NCBI GenBank assembly: GCA_031253995.1 | Contig: JAIRVG010000066.1 | Coordinates: forward strand, 1 to 56,629 | Origin: Paucimonas sp. | Lineage (GTDB): Bacteria; Pseudomonadota; Gammaproteobacteria; Pseudomonadales; Pseudomonadaceae | Direction of reading: 5' to 3' | Length of the DNA stretch: 56,629 nt | Shown: positions 20,115 through 30,056 of the stretch, piece by piece | Layout: each line of letters begins with the position of its first letter | Numbering within the stretch: position 1 is the stretch's first letter | Program-made: the position numbers and the translations under genes | Notes under the pieces: generated by a model | The model's input: only the letters and a program-made list of their open reading frames with translations | The model's database searches: none | What the model was told of the DNA's origin: nothing

Positions 20115-22985
20115 TTACCAGACCGTCTCTTCCTGCAGCAGCTTCGCCAGCACATGGGCCTGCACCGGCCGGCTGATCAGGTACCCCTGAACCTCATCGC
20201 AGTCCTGCTCGCGCAGGAAGCGCAACTGCTCCTCGGTTTCCACCCCCTCGGCCACCACCATCAACTCCAGACTGTGGGCCATGGCAATGATCGCCCGGGT
20301 GATCGCCGCGTCCTCGCTGCCTTCCTTCAGGCCGCGGATGAAGGCCTGGTCGATCTTCACGTAGTCCACCGGCAGGCGTTTCAGGTAGCTGAGCGAGGAA
20401 TAGCCGGTCCCGAAGTCGTCGATCGCCAGTTTCACCCCCAGCGCATGCAACTGCTGGAAGGTCGCGATGATGTGTTCGACGCTGTCCAGCAACTGGCTTT
20501 CGGTCAGTTCCAGCTCCAGCAGGTGCGGCGCCAGCCCGCTTTCCTCCAAAACCTGGCGCACCAGGCTGACCAGCTTGCCCTGGCGCAACTGGTACACCGA
20601 CAGGTTCACCGATACCCGGATCGGCTCCAGGCCCTGGCGCTGCCATTCGCAGGCCTGCCAGCACGCCTGGCGCAGGACGAATTCGCCCATCGGCGCGATC
20701 AGCCCGGTTTCCTCCGCCAGGCCGATGAAATCCCCCGGCGGCACCATGCCCATGACCGGATGGTTCCAGCGCACCAGCGCCTCGGCGGCATGCAGGCGGC
20801 CGCTGGCCAGTAATACCTTGGGCTGGTAGTAGACCTCCAGCTGGCGCTCGTCGATGGCCTTGCGCAGCTGGTTTTCCAGTTGCAGGCGATCGAGGGTGCT
20901 GGCCTGCAGGCTCTCGGTGTAGAACTGGAAGTTGTCGCCGCCCAGGTGCTTGGCGTGCTGCATGGCCATGTTGGCCTGGCTGACCAGTTGGTTGAGGTCC
21001 AGGCTCATGTCCGAGAGCAGGGCGATGCCCACCGAGGCACTGATGACCAGCTCATGGTTGTCGAAACGCACCGGCACCCGCAGCTTTTCCAGCAGGCGCG
21101 TGGCCACGCGGACCAGGCTCGACAGGTTGCTGTAGCCATCGAACAGCACCACGAATTCGTCACCGGACAGGCGCGCCACGGTATCCGACTCGGGCATGGC
21201 GTTGGCGATACGCAGGGCGATCTGCTTGAGCAACTGGTCGGCGACTTCATGGCCGAGGCTGTCGTTGAGCAGCTTGAAGCGGTCCAGGTCGATATGCATC
21301 AGCGCCAGGCTACGCCCGCTGGTGCGCAGACGCAGGCCGGCCTCGTGCAGGCGCAGGCGGAACAGGGCACGGTTGGCAAGGCCGGTCAGTTCGTCGTAAT
21401 GGGCCAGGTAGCGCAGGCGTTCCTCGGACTCGCGGCGCTCCGACAGGTCACTGAAGAAGCCCACCACGTTGCTGATCTTGCCCCGGCTGTCGACCACGCC
21501 ATTGAGTTGCAGCCACTGCGGATAAAGGGTGCCGTCCTTGCGCGCCTCGACCAGCTCGCCCTGCCAGCGACCCTGCTGCTCCAGCGCCTGGTCGATCGCG
21601 CCGTAATGCCGCCGTGCATCCAGGCTGCAGGGCAATTCCAGGGCATTGCGGCCAAGCAGTTCCTGGCGGTTGTAGCCGGTCATGCGGCAAAACGCCTGGT
21701 TCAGCGCCAGCAGTTCATAGTCCGGGCCGAGGATGGCGATGCCCTCGCTGGCGGCCTCGAACACCGTCGCCGCCAGGCGCTGCTGTTCTTCCTGGGCCTT
21801 GCGCGCGCTGATATCGCGGCGCGTACCGATCATCCGCACCACCCGCCCCTCGCTGTCACGCTCAACGGCGCGGCCGCGGTCCTCGATCCAGCACCAGTGG
21901 CCCTGGTTGTGACGGAAACGGTATTCGATGCGGTAGTCATCGGTGCGGCCCTTGAGGTGCTCGACCAGGGTGCGCTTGAGCGCGGGCACGTCATCCGGGT
22001 GCAGGCGCGGTTTGAGGTGCACCAGCATGGCCTTGACGTCCTCGGGGTTGAGGCCGAACAACTCGCGCAGCTGGGTGTGGTGGACCTCGTCGGTCTGCAG
22101 GTTCCAGTCCCACAGGCCCAGTTCGCTGGCTTCCAGGGCCAGGGCCAGGCGCTGCTCGCTCTTGCTCAGGGCCTGGCTGGCCGCATCCAGCTCGGCGCTA
22201 CGCTGCGATACCCGGTTTTCCAGCCCGGCCTGGGCCTCGCGCAGTTGTTCCTCGACGCCGCGACGCTGCTCGACCTCATCGGCCAGCGCCTTGTTGAGCT
22301 GCTCGCTACGGGCATGGGCCGCCTGCAGATGCTCGATCAGCGCCTGATTCTGGAAGCGCCGCAGCAGGCTGTTCTCGATCAGCCGGTTGACCTGCCAGGC
22401 CACCACCAGCAAGGCCCCCAGCAGCAACAGGCCGAGCAGGCCCCAGCCACGATGCTCCGGGTCGCCACTCCAGAACAGGAAGGCGATGGGCGGCACCAGG
22501 CACGGCAGGACGAAACTGAGGAAGGCCGGCAGGCTGACCGCATAGGCCACGCTGGCGGACAGCGCTGCGGCGCCGAGCAGGCCGAAGACCCAGGCCTGCT
22601 GCACGAAGTTATCCACAGGGACCAGGGCAATTGCCGCGCTGGCCAGGGTCAGGCCACTGAACGCCGAGCCGACCAGGAACATGCGTCGCCAGGTCGGCTT
22701 GGCCTGGCGGTCGGGCATCGCCGCATCGAACGCCGCCACCTGGATCACCCGCAGCGACACCAGCGCCATCAGCCACACCACCCACACGCTGACCAGCAGG
22801 TAGCGCTGCGGACTCCACAACAGCCAGGCACAGACCAGGCCGTTCAGCAGCATGAACAGGGTGGGCAACAGAGAACCTTGGTACAACAAGCGGGTACGCT
22901 CAACCGCCAGCTGCGTGGCGAATTGCTTGCGAATGCCGCGGCGTGCCTCCAGCGGCACACCGGCAGGAGCAGATGCGAGTGTCAT
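20115..22985 (-). CDS. Membrane-bound GGDEF-EAL protein with PAS domains
   Basis: Cyclic-di-GMP enzyme of 956 residues. Order: N-terminal membrane segments (about 25-200), a coiled-coil stretch (about 210-275), two PAS/PAC modules (about 280-520), GGDEF (about 535-690) and EAL (about 700-950). The cyclase motif reads SGDEF (RLSGDEFVVLF), a variant that can be active. The phosphodiesterase motif EALVRW and DDFGTGYSSL are intact. Start placed at MTLASAPAG (22985); upstream in-frame ATGs extend into the uvrD promoter and lack a membrane-protein character. Likely adjusts motility or biofilm in response to a PAS-sensed signal. Confidence 0.9.
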   Translation of the reverse strand: MTLASAPAGVPLEARRGIRKQFATQLAVERTRLLYQGSLLPTLFMLLNGLVCAWLLWSPQRYLLVSVWVVWLMALVSLRVIQVAAFDAAMPDRQAKPTWRRMFLVGSAFSGLTLASAAIALVPVDNFVQQAWVFGLLGAAALSASVAYAVSLPAFLSFVLPCLVPPIAFLFWSGDPEHRGWGLLGLLLLGALLVVAWQVNRLIENSLLRRFQNQALIEHLQAAHARSEQLNKALADEVEQRRGVEEQLREAQAGLENRVSQRSAELDAASQALSKSEQRLALALEASELGLWDWNLQTDEVHHTQLRELFGLNPEDVKAMLVHLKPRLHPDDVPALKRTLVEHLKGRTDDYRIEYRFRHNQGHWCWIEDRGRAVERDSEGRVVRMIGTRRDISARKAQEEQQRLAATVFEAASEGIAILGPDYELLALNQAFCRMTGYNRQELLGRNALELPCSLDARRHYGAIDQALEQQGRWQGELVEARKDGTLYPQWLQLNGVVDSRGKISNVVGFFSDLSERRESEERLRYLAHYDELTGLANRALFRLRLHEAGLRLRTSGRSLALMHIDLDRFKLLNDSLGHEVADQLLKQIALRIANAMPESDTVARLSGDEFVVLFDGYSNLSSLVRVATRLLEKLRVPVRFDNHELVISASVGIALLSDMSLDLNQLVSQANMAMQHAKHLGGDNFQFYTESLQASTLDRLQLENQLRKAIDERQLEVYYQPKVLLASGRLHAAEALVRWNHPVMGMVPPGDFIGLAEETGLIAPMGEFVLRQACWQACEWQRQGLEPIRVSVNLSVYQLRQGKLVSLVRQVLEESGLAPHLLELELTESQLLDSVEHIIATFQQLHALGVKLAIDDFGTGYSSLSYLKRLPVDYVKIDQAFIRGLKEGSEDAAITRAIIAMAHSLELMVVAEGVETEEQLRFLREQDCDEVQGYLISRPVQAHVLAKLLQEETVW

Positions 22986-23220
22986 GGGCAGTGTTCTTGT
23001 AATGGTGAGCCACAAACGTGGACGGAGCATACACAAGCATCGCGCGGGGCCAAACTGCTCTGTGTCATAAATTCGCACCCCGCAATTCTCATTCCTTCGT
23101 ACAAGCCGACCGCTCAAGCACGCGGGCCAAGGGCTGGAGCCGATGACCGGTCGGTCGCCGGGCATGTCTTTTTGCCAGGCGGGTTTGCCCATGGATCCCC
23201 TGCCCCCATAGAATGGGCGG
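22986..23220. promoter_or_regulatory. Divergent intergenic region GGDEF-EAL / uvrD
   Basis: This 235-base region must hold the promoters for both genes. No clear LexA box (CTGT-N8-ACAG) was seen. No other structure stood out. Confidence 0.3.
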
Positions 23221-25401
23221 ATGCATGACGATCTCTCTCTCCTGTTGAACTCCCTCAACGATGCCCAGCGCCAGGCCGTCGCCGCGCCGGTTGGGCGTCA
23301 GTTGGTCCTGGCCGGTGCCGGCTCCGGCAAGACCCGCGTGCTGGTGCACCGCATCGCCTGGCTGATCCAGGTCGAGCAGGCCTCGCCGCACTCGATCCTG
23401 TCGGTGACCTTCACCAACAAGGCCGCTGCCGAGATGCGCCACCGCATCGAGCAACTGCTGGGCATCAGCCCGGGCGGCATGTGGGTGGGCACCTTCCACG
23501 GCCTGGCGCACCGCCTGCTGCGGGCGCACTGGCAGGAAGCCGGGCTGAACCAGAATTTCCAGATCCTCGACAGCGACGACCAGCAGCGCCTGGTCAAGCG
23601 GGTGATCCGCGAGCTGGGCCTGGACGAGCAGCGCTGGCCGGCGCGCCAGGCGCAGTGGTTCATCAACGGACAGAAAGACGAAGGCCTGCGGCCGCAGCAC
23701 ATCCAGGTCAACGGCGACCTGTTCCTCGGCACCATGCGCAGCATCTATGAAGCCTACGAGGCGGCCTGCCAGCGCACCGGCGTGATCGACTTCTCCGAGC
23801 TGCTGCTGCGCGCCCTCGACCTGTGGCGCGACCACCCCGGCCTGCTGCAGCATTACCAGCGCCGCTTCCGCCACCTGCTGGTGGACGAGTTCCAGGACAC
23901 CAACGCCGTGCAGTACGCCTGGCTGCGCCTGCTGGCGCAGGGTGGCGACAGCCTGATGGTGGTGGGCGACGACGACCAGTCGATCTACGGCTGGCGCGGC
24001 GCGCGCATCGAGAACATCCAGGAATTCTCCAGCGACTTCGCCAATGCCGAAGTGATCCGCCTGGAGCAGAACTACCGCTCCACCGCCGGCATCCTCAAGG
24101 CCGCCAACGCCCTGATCGCCAACAACAGCGGGCGCCTGGGCAAGGAACTGTGGACCGAGGGCGGCGACGGCGAGCCGCTGAGCCTGTACGCCGCCTTCAA
24201 CGAACACGACGAAGCCCGCTACGTGGTGGAAACCATCGAAAGCGCGCTGAAGACCGGCCTGGCCCGCAGCGACATCGCCATCCTCTATCGTTCCAACGCC
24301 CAGTCGCGGGTATTGGAAGAAGCCTTGCTGCGCGAACGCATCCCGTACCGCATCTATGGCGGCCAGCGCTTCTTCGAGCGCGCCGAGATCAAGAACGCCA
24401 TGGCCTACCTGCGCCTGCTGGAGGGCCGCGGCAACGACGCGGCGCTTGAGCGGGTGATCAACGTGCCGCCACGGGGCATCGGCGAGAAGACCGTCGAAAG
24501 CATCCGCGAGCATGCCCGGCATGCCCAGCTGTCGATGTGGGAAGCCATGCTCCAGCTGCTGGCCAACAAGGCCCTGAAGGGCCGCGCCGCCAGCGCCCTG
24601 GCTGCATTCATCGAGCTGCTGGAAAACCTCTCGGCCAAGGTCCTCGACATGCCGCTGCACCTGATGACCCAGACCGTCATCGAGCAGTCCGGGCTGATCG
24701 TCTATCACCAGGAAGAAAAAGGTGAAAAGGGCCAGGCACGGGTAGAAAACCTTGAGGAACTGGTGAGCGCCGCGCGCAACTTCGAGACCAGCGACGAAGA
24801 CGCCGACCTCTCGCCGCTGTCCGCCTTCCTCGGCCACGCCTCGCTGGAAGCTGGCGATGCCCAGGCCGACGAGCACGAGGACAGCATCCAGCTGATGACC
24901 CTGCACAGCGCCAAGGGCCTGGAATTCCCCTACGTGTTCCTGGTGGGCATGGAAGAAGGCCTGTTCCCGCACAAGATGAGCCTGGAAGAACCCGGCCGTC
25001 TCGAAGAGGAACGCCGCCTGGCCTATGTCGGCGTGACCCGGGCCATGCAGAACCTGGTGATGACCTACGCGGAAACCCGGCGCCTGTACGGCAGCGAGAC
25101 CTATAACAAGGTGTCGCGCTTCGTCCGCGAGATTCCCGCCGGGCTGGTCCAGGAAGTGCGCCTGTCCAACAGCGTCAGCCGGCCGTTCGCTGGCGCCAAG
25201 CAGACCGCCAGCAGCCTGTTCGCCAACGCCAACATCCCGCAGACCGCCTTCAACCTGGGGCAGCGCGTGCAGCACGCGGTGTTCGGCGAGGGCGTCATCC
25301 TCAACTTCGAAGGCTCCGGCGCCCAGGCCCGGGTCCAGGTGAACTTCGCCGAGGGCAGCAAGTGGCTGATGCTCGGCTACGCCAAGCTCGAAGCCATCTA
25401 A
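23221..25401 (+). CDS. uvrD: DNA helicase II
   Basis: ATP-dependent 3'-5' helicase for nucleotide-excision and mismatch repair. The 726-residue SF1 protein shows Walker A AGAGSGKTRVL (about 31-41), Walker B LLVDEFQDTN, GDDDQSIYGWRGA, TLHSAKGLEFPYVFLVGMEE and YVGVTRA in order. The C-terminal UvrD/PcrA tail (VQHAVFGEGVILNFEG...) is present, which sets it apart from Rep. The start MHDDLSLLLNSLNDAQRQA is the usual one. Confidence 0.96.
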   Translation: MHDDLSLLLNSLNDAQRQAVAAPVGRQLVLAGAGSGKTRVLVHRIAWLIQVEQASPHSILSVTFTNKAAAEMRHRIEQLLGISPGGMWVGTFHGLAHRLLRAHWQEAGLNQNFQILDSDDQQRLVKRVIRELGLDEQRWPARQAQWFINGQKDEGLRPQHIQVNGDLFLGTMRSIYEAYEAACQRTGVIDFSELLLRALDLWRDHPGLLQHYQRRFRHLLVDEFQDTNAVQYAWLRLLAQGGDSLMVVGDDDQSIYGWRGARIENIQEFSSDFANAEVIRLEQNYRSTAGILKAANALIANNSGRLGKELWTEGGDGEPLSLYAAFNEHDEARYVVETIESALKTGLARSDIAILYRSNAQSRVLEEALLRERIPYRIYGGQRFFERAEIKNAMAYLRLLEGRGNDAALERVINVPPRGIGEKTVESIREHARHAQLSMWEAMLQLLANKALKGRAASALAAFIELLENLSAKVLDMPLHLMTQTVIEQSGLIVYHQEEKGEKGQARVENLEELVSAARNFETSDEDADLSPLSAFLGHASLEAGDAQADEHEDSIQLMTLHSAKGLEFPYVFLVGMEEGLFPHKMSLEEPGRLEEERRLAYVGVTRAMQNLVMTYAETRRLYGSETYNKVSRFVREIPAGLVQEVRLSNSVSRPFAGAKQTASSLFANANIPQTAFNLGQRVQHAVFGEGVILNFEGSGAQARVQVNFAEGSKWLMLGYAKLEAI

Positions 25402-25423
25402 ACGGAAATTTCCGACTACCGGC

Positions 25424-25460
25424 GTAGGCCTTTCTTTCATCACCTGAAAGAAAGGCCTAC
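25424..25460. repeat. Perfect 16-bp-stem hairpin after uvrD
   Basis: GTAGGCCTTTCTTTCA and its exact complement flank the loop TCACC. It lies 23 bases after the uvrD stop and could terminate it, although no T-tract follows. The remaining bases to 25582 should hold the promoter of the next gene. Confidence 0.75.
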
Positions 25461-25582
25461 GACGTCCTACATAGGCACTCGGAAACTTCAGGCAAAAGCT
25501 CGAAACATCTTGTCGCTGTCATGCGTCCCTGAACTTGTGCAACATGGCGCGCGTGTAATCCACAAAACGGGAATACCCTTCT

Positions 25583-26440
25583 ATGCAACGTTTTCTCAGC
25601 ATCGCCCTGGCGCTGTGCATCGGTCTCACTATGAGCCTCGACGCCAACGCCAAGCGCTTCGGCGGCGGCAAGAGCTCTGGCGCCGCGCCGACGCACCAGG
25701 CCCGTCAGGCCACCCCTGCCAACCCTGCCGCCACCCCGACTGCGCCAGGCCGTGCTCCCGCCGCTGCCAGCGGTGCCTCGAAGTGGCTCGGCCCACTGGC
25801 CGGCATCGCTGCCGGTGGCCTGCTGGCCTCGATGCTGATGGGTGATGGCTTCGAAGGCATGCAGATCTTCGACATCCTGATCATGGCGCTGATCGCGTTC
25901 CTGGTCTTCCGCTTCATTGCGGCCCGTCGCCGCAAACAGCAGCAGCCACAAATGGCCGCCGCCGGCCACCCGGCCTACCAGCGCGAAGCCTACGAGCAGC
26001 CAGCCCAGCCACAGTCGTCGATCTTCGGTGGTTCGGCTGCGCCAGCAGCACGTCCGGTGATCAACGCTCCGGCCTGGTTCAACGAGCAGAACTTCCTGGC
26101 TGCCGCGCGCAATCACTTCCAGACGCTGCAGCAGCACTGGGACGCCAACGAAATGGACAAGATCGCCGAGTTCGTGACCCCGCAGCTGCTTGAGTTCCTC
26201 AAGCGCGAGCGTGCCGAGCTGGGTGACGGCTTCCAGTCCACCTACATCGACAACCTCGATGTGCAGCTGGAAGGCGTCGACGATCGCGCCGACAAGACCA
26301 TCGCCACCCTGACCTTCAGCGGTGTGTCGAAGTCCTCCCGTTTCGACCAGGGCGAAGTGTTCAGCGAGAGCTGGAACATGGAGCGCGCCCAGGGCGAAAA
26401 CCAGCCTTGGCTGGTCGCGGGGATCCGCCAGAACGGCTGA
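25583..26440 (+). CDS. Tim44-domain membrane protein
   Basis: Exported or membrane-anchored protein of 285 residues. An N-terminal signal/anchor (MQRFLSIALALCIGLTMSLD) is followed by a Gly/Ala/Pro linker, a second hydrophobic region (about 70-115) ending in the basic RRRKQQQ, then a soluble Tim44-like domain (about 165-285, with WFNEQNFLAAARNHFQTLQ). Tim44 of mitochondria tethers Hsp70 to the translocon; the bacterial role is unclear. It is monocistronic between a hairpin and a strong terminator. Confidence 0.85.
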   Translation: MQRFLSIALALCIGLTMSLDANAKRFGGGKSSGAAPTHQARQATPANPAATPTAPGRAPAAASGASKWLGPLAGIAAGGLLASMLMGDGFEGMQIFDILIMALIAFLVFRFIAARRRKQQQPQMAAAGHPAYQREAYEQPAQPQSSIFGGSAAPAARPVINAPAWFNEQNFLAAARNHFQTLQQHWDANEMDKIAEFVTPQLLEFLKRERAELGDGFQSTYIDNLDVQLEGVDDRADKTIATLTFSGVSKSSRFDQGEVFSESWNMERAQGENQPWLVAGIRQNG

Positions 26441-26460
26441 TCTTGAGGCGTTGCACAAAA

Positions 26461-26490
26461 AACCCCGGGCTTGCCCGGGGTTTTGCTTTT
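26461..26490 (+). terminator. Strong rho-independent terminator
   Basis: AACCCCGGGC-TT-GCCCGGGGTT followed by TTGCTTTT. It comes 20 bases after the Tim44-domain gene. A-residues just before the stem could make it bidirectional. Confidence 0.92.
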
Positions 26491-26558
26491 AGCGCACTGC
26501 CCTACTAGGGTATAACGCGCAACGTTTACACAAGGTCAGGACATAGAGGACGCGAACC

Positions 26559-26966
26559 GTGGAAGAAGTCATTGAACAACTTCGTGAAGCCAACGAGCCG
26601 GTACCGGTACCGCTCGAACTGCCCGACGAAGACCTGCTGGTAGAGATCGAAGAGCAGTTGTTCATCAACATCCCGTTCGTCTTCAAGGAATTCCTCCTCA
26701 CCGTCAGCGACGTGGTCTACGGCAGCCTGGAGCCAGTCACCGTCACCGACCCGCAGTCCCACACCTACCTGCCGGACGTTGCCGCCAACGCCTGGGACGC
26801 CGGCGTACCGCGGGACCTGATTCCGCTGTGCCAGGACGGCGATGATTACTACTGCGTCGAGGAAGATGGCACCGTGGTGCTGTGGTCCGGCGAGGAAGAA
26901 ATCGTCACCGAGGACAGCTGGGAGTCGGTCTGGCACTGGGCGCGGGACGTCTGGCTGGAGAGCTGA
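26559..26966 (+). CDS. SMI1/KNR4 (SUKH) family protein
   Basis: Acidic 135-residue protein of the SUKH superfamily, with the typical LPDEDLLVEIEEQLFINIPFVFKEFL opening (Pro-acidic helix, here shortened: IPFVFKEFLLTVSD) and FCVEE/YYCVEEDGTVVLWSG-type strand. SUKH proteins are often immunity proteins in contact-dependent or polymorphic toxin systems; no toxin gene adjoins, so here it may be a housekeeping member. Start is GTG at 26559, eight bases after AGAGGA. The sequence between it and the next gene (26967-27157) shows nothing but partial REP sequence. Confidence 0.8.
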   Translation: MEEVIEQLREANEPVPVPLELPDEDLLVEIEEQLFINIPFVFKEFLLTVSDVVYGSLEPVTVTDPQSHTYLPDVAANAWDAGVPRDLIPLCQDGDDYYCVEEDGTVVLWSGEEEIVTEDSWESVWHWARDVWLES

Positions 26967-27157
26967 ATCATTTCCCTTGGGAAAGTAATGGCCTGGAGCC
27001 ATCAATGTTCGTAGAATCGCCACGCCTTCCTGTGCGTGGCGGGTCGCTACCGCTCCATCCCCTCGGACATACGTCCCGCTCGCACAAGAAGCCAGATTTT
27101 CGTTGTACCGCTCCCACAAGGTCCGCGCTGACCAGTGGCTCATGTGTGAAGGCCCGG

Positions 27158-27970
27158 ATGCTCCGTCATGTGCTGTTCCTCGCCCTGCTGGTGCTTTCCG
27201 GCTGCCAGTCCCCGCTGACCCAGCTCCAGACCCTCAGCAGCGAAAACGCCCACCAGGTCGTCATTCAACCCACCCGGCCCTTCCCGCTGGCGATGAGCGT
27301 GCCGTCCATCAAGCCCGGCAGCGCCCGCCTGCGCATCTACCTCGAAGGCGACGGCCACGCCTGGGCCACCGCCTCGCAACCGAGCCTGGACCCGAGCCCG
27401 CGCACCCTGCTCATGGCTCGCCTGGCCGTCGCCGACCCGCAACCCAGCCTGTACCTCGCCCGTCCCTGCCAGTTCGTCAGCGCTCCGGCCTGCAACCCAC
27501 AGGTCTGGACCGACCAGCGCTTCGGCCAGGCCGTGCTCGACAGCCTCGACCAGGCGTTGAACCAGGTCCGCAGGCAATACGGCAATCGGGATTTCGAACT
27601 GATCGGCTACTCCGGCGGCGCCGCGCTGGCCCTGCTGCTGGCCGCGCAGCGTAACGATATCGCCGTGGTGCAGACCCTGGCCGGCAACCTCAGCCCGCGG
27701 CAATGGGCGCAATCACTCGACCTGACGCCCCTGCGCGGCTCCCTGGAACCCCTGGACCGCGCCGAGCGCCTGCGCCACGTGACCCAGCGGCACTTCATCG
27801 GCTTCGAAGACCGCACGGTGCCGCCCATCCTCTACCAGCACTACCGCCGCTCCCTCGGCCCGGTGGATTGCCTGGAGGTGGTCAGGCTGCCGGGCGTCGA
27901 CCATGCCAACGGCTGGGCCGACGCCTGGGCGCAATGGCGTCACAAGCCGGTGCGCTGCACGCCTCAGTGA
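27158..27970 (+). CDS. Lipoprotein with alpha/beta-hydrolase fold
   Basis: Predicted lipoprotein of 270 residues: MLRHVLFLALLVLSGC gives a lipobox (LSGC) with Cys16 as the lipidated residue. The mature part has a nucleophile elbow GYSGG (LIGYSGGAALALLLA) and a late GVDHANGW that could hold the catalytic His. Start at 27158, with GAAGG six bases before; the frame is open much further upstream but lacks a signal. It overlaps the convergent antiporter gene by 7 bases. Substrate unknown (ester, lipid or peptidoglycan-linked). Confidence 0.82.
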   Translation: MLRHVLFLALLVLSGCQSPLTQLQTLSSENAHQVVIQPTRPFPLAMSVPSIKPGSARLRIYLEGDGHAWATASQPSLDPSPRTLLMARLAVADPQPSLYLARPCQFVSAPACNPQVWTDQRFGQAVLDSLDQALNQVRRQYGNRDFELIGYSGGAALALLLAAQRNDIAVVQTLAGNLSPRQWAQSLDLTPLRGSLEPLDRAERLRHVTQRHFIGFEDRTVPPILYQHYRRSLGPVDCLEVVRLPGVDHANGWADAWAQWRHKPVRCTPQ

Positions 27971-29724
27971 TGGTGTTCCTTCTGGTTCTCCAGGGTTTCC
28001 AGCAGGGCGATCTGCATCCGTGTATGCACGCGGATGAACCAGCGCCAGAGCAGCGCCACCACGCCGGCGGCCACCACCGCGATCACCAGCAATAGCTCGC
28101 TGGTGGGCAGGATGCTCGCCGACAGCGCCGCCAGCAGCAGGAAGATCACCAGCAGCGAGATCAGTGGAATCACCTCGGCGATCACCCGGCGTACCCGCTG
28201 GGTATGGCGCCCGGCCATTTCCGGCTTGACCCCCATTTCCGCCAGCAGCATCGACAGCGCCTTGAGCTTGCGGTACGCGGCGATCAGGAACGGCAGCGAC
28301 AGCAGCAACGCCAGGCCCCAGATCAGTGCCTTCTGCTGGCCGACGTCGCTGATCCATTCGCCCAGGTAGCTACCGATCTGCGCGGCGAAGTAACCACCGC
28401 TGAAGAAGATCGCCACCACCAGCGCCAGGTTGACCCCGACCTGCAACAGGATGCGCCGGATCATCGACGCCAGCATGGCACCCTCGCCCTGCGGCTGGAT
28501 GCTGCGCAGCCATTCGCCGTACAGCGACAGCACCCGGGCCAGGCGGCCGGGCACCACTTTGGCAAGGGTCAGCGACAGCGGGTCGGCGGCGCGAATCAGA
28601 TAAGGGGTCAGCAACGTGGTGATGACCGAGACCGCCACGGCCACCGGGTAGAGGAAGTCGCTGGTGACCTGCAGGGTCATGCCCAGCGCGGCGATGATGA
28701 AGGAGAATTCGCCAATCTGGGACAGTCCCATCCCGACCCGCAGCGAGGTGCGTCCGTCGTTGCCGGCGATGAAGGCGCCCATGCCGCAGGACAGCATCTT
28801 GCCCAGCACCACGGCGATGGTGATCACCACGATGGGCCAGATGTATTCCACCAGCACGGCAGGGTCGAGCATCAGGCCGATGGCGACGAAGAAGATCGCG
28901 CTGAACATGTCCCGCACCGGCTCGATCAGACGCTCGATCTTCATCAACTGACGCGACTCGGCCATGATCGCGCCGATCAGGAAGGCGCCCAGGACCATGC
29001 TGTATTCCAGCTTGACCACCAGCAGGCAGAAGCCGAAACACAGGCCGAGCACGGTGATCAGGAGCATTTCGTTGCTCTCGAACTTCGCCACGTAGGCCAG
29101 CAGGCGCGGCACCAGGAGGATGCCCACCACCAGCGCGACGATCATGAACAGCGACAGCTTGCCCACCGTGGAGAACACTTCGCCGGAGCTGACCGTGCCG
29201 CTGACGGCGATGCCGGACAGCAGGGCGATGATGCCGATGCCGAGGATATCCTCGACGATCAGCACGCCGAAGATCAGCTGGGCGAACCGCTCGTTCTTCA
29301 TCTTCAGGTCGTTGAGCGCCTTGACGATGATGGTGGTCGAGGAGATCGCCAGGATCGCGCCGAGGAACAGCGAGTCCATGGTGCTCCAGCCGAACCAGCG
29401 GCCGATCTCGAAGCCGATCCAGATCATCAGGACGATTTCCAGGAACGCCGCGATGAACGCCGTGGCCCCCACCTTGAACAGCTTGCCGAGGCTGAACTCC
29501 AGGCCCAGGCAGAACATCAGGAAGATCACTCCCAGTTCGGCGAGGGTCTTGATGGTGTCTTCGTCGTGGATCAGGCCGAAGGGCGGGGTGTGCGGGCCGA
29601 TGATGAAGCCGGCGACGATATAGCCGAGGACCACCGGCTGCTTGAGCCTGTGGAAGAGGATGGTGACCACGCCGGCCACCAGCATGATGACCGCCAGATC
29701 CTGGATAAAGCTTATGGCATGCAC
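27964..29724 (-). CDS. CPA2-family cation:proton antiporter (KefB-like)
   Basis: Inner-membrane monovalent-cation/proton antiporter of 586 residues. The first 390 residues form a Na+/H+-exchanger domain with about a dozen hydrophobic helices (GYIVAGFIIGP, FCLGLEFSL, LGAILAISSTTIIVKAL, VLIVEDILGI). Unlike KefB/KefC, the C-terminus has no Rossmann RCK domain; it has further membrane helices and ends in a His-rich tail (ENQKEHHH). The start is a GTG at 29724, eight bases after AAGGAG. The substrate, K+ or Na+, cannot be told from sequence. Confidence 0.88.
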   Translation of the reverse strand: MHAISFIQDLAVIMLVAGVVTILFHRLKQPVVLGYIVAGFIIGPHTPPFGLIHDEDTIKTLAELGVIFLMFCLGLEFSLGKLFKVGATAFIAAFLEIVLMIWIGFEIGRWFGWSTMDSLFLGAILAISSTTIIVKALNDLKMKNERFAQLIFGVLIVEDILGIGIIALLSGIAVSGTVSSGEVFSTVGKLSLFMIVALVVGILLVPRLLAYVAKFESNEMLLITVLGLCFGFCLLVVKLEYSMVLGAFLIGAIMAESRQLMKIERLIEPVRDMFSAIFFVAIGLMLDPAVLVEYIWPIVVITIAVVLGKMLSCGMGAFIAGNDGRTSLRVGMGLSQIGEFSFIIAALGMTLQVTSDFLYPVAVAVSVITTLLTPYLIRAADPLSLTLAKVVPGRLARVLSLYGEWLRSIQPQGEGAMLASMIRRILLQVGVNLALVVAIFFSGGYFAAQIGSYLGEWISDVGQQKALIWGLALLLSLPFLIAAYRKLKALSMLLAEMGVKPEMAGRHTQRVRRVIAEVIPLISLLVIFLLLAALSASILPTSELLLVIAVVAAGVVALLWRWFIRVHTRMQIALLETLENQKEHHH

Positions 29725-30056
29725 GGCGGACGCTCCTTATCTCCATGACGAAGAACAAGACGAAGAAAACCGAGCGCAGCCCGACCGTCAGGTCTCGTTG
29801 AGCTACGGAATTTTCGGTTTTAAATGTAGGAAATGGCCTCGTTGCTGAGCCCTGCCCGCAGGTTAACATCGACGCCGCGTGCAAATTGGCCGCGCAATAT
29901 GTAGAAACAGATCGGCACTTTCATCATCGCCAATGGCGTGAAACACGTGACGGCAACCCAATGGTCAACGTCCCGTTTCAAGATGGCAGTACACAGGGGG
30001 AAGAAGCGCCCAGACCGCGCCGCCCCGCCTCAGCGCAATCTCACCGTGAGCACACT
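29725..30056. promoter_or_regulatory. Divergent intergenic region, antiporter / thioesterase
   Basis: A 332-base gap that should carry two promoters. The frame upstream of the thioesterase stays open from 29886 but shows no protein-like features. I see no clear operator, RNA or repeat. Confidence 0.3.

Noticed and set aside
20880..23228. A 782-codon plus-strand frame opposite the GGDEF-EAL gene
   Set aside because: Gln/Ala/His-rich shadow without domains. The minus strand carries PAS, GGDEF and EAL motifs.
22986..23258. N-terminal extension of the GGDEF-EAL protein to 23258
   Set aside because: It overlaps the uvrD start and has no signal, membrane or domain character. The ATG at 22985 leads directly into the membrane region.
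26559..26966. SUKH protein as immunity gene of a polymorphic toxin system
   Set aside because: No toxin, Rhs, CdiA or secretion gene lies nearby.
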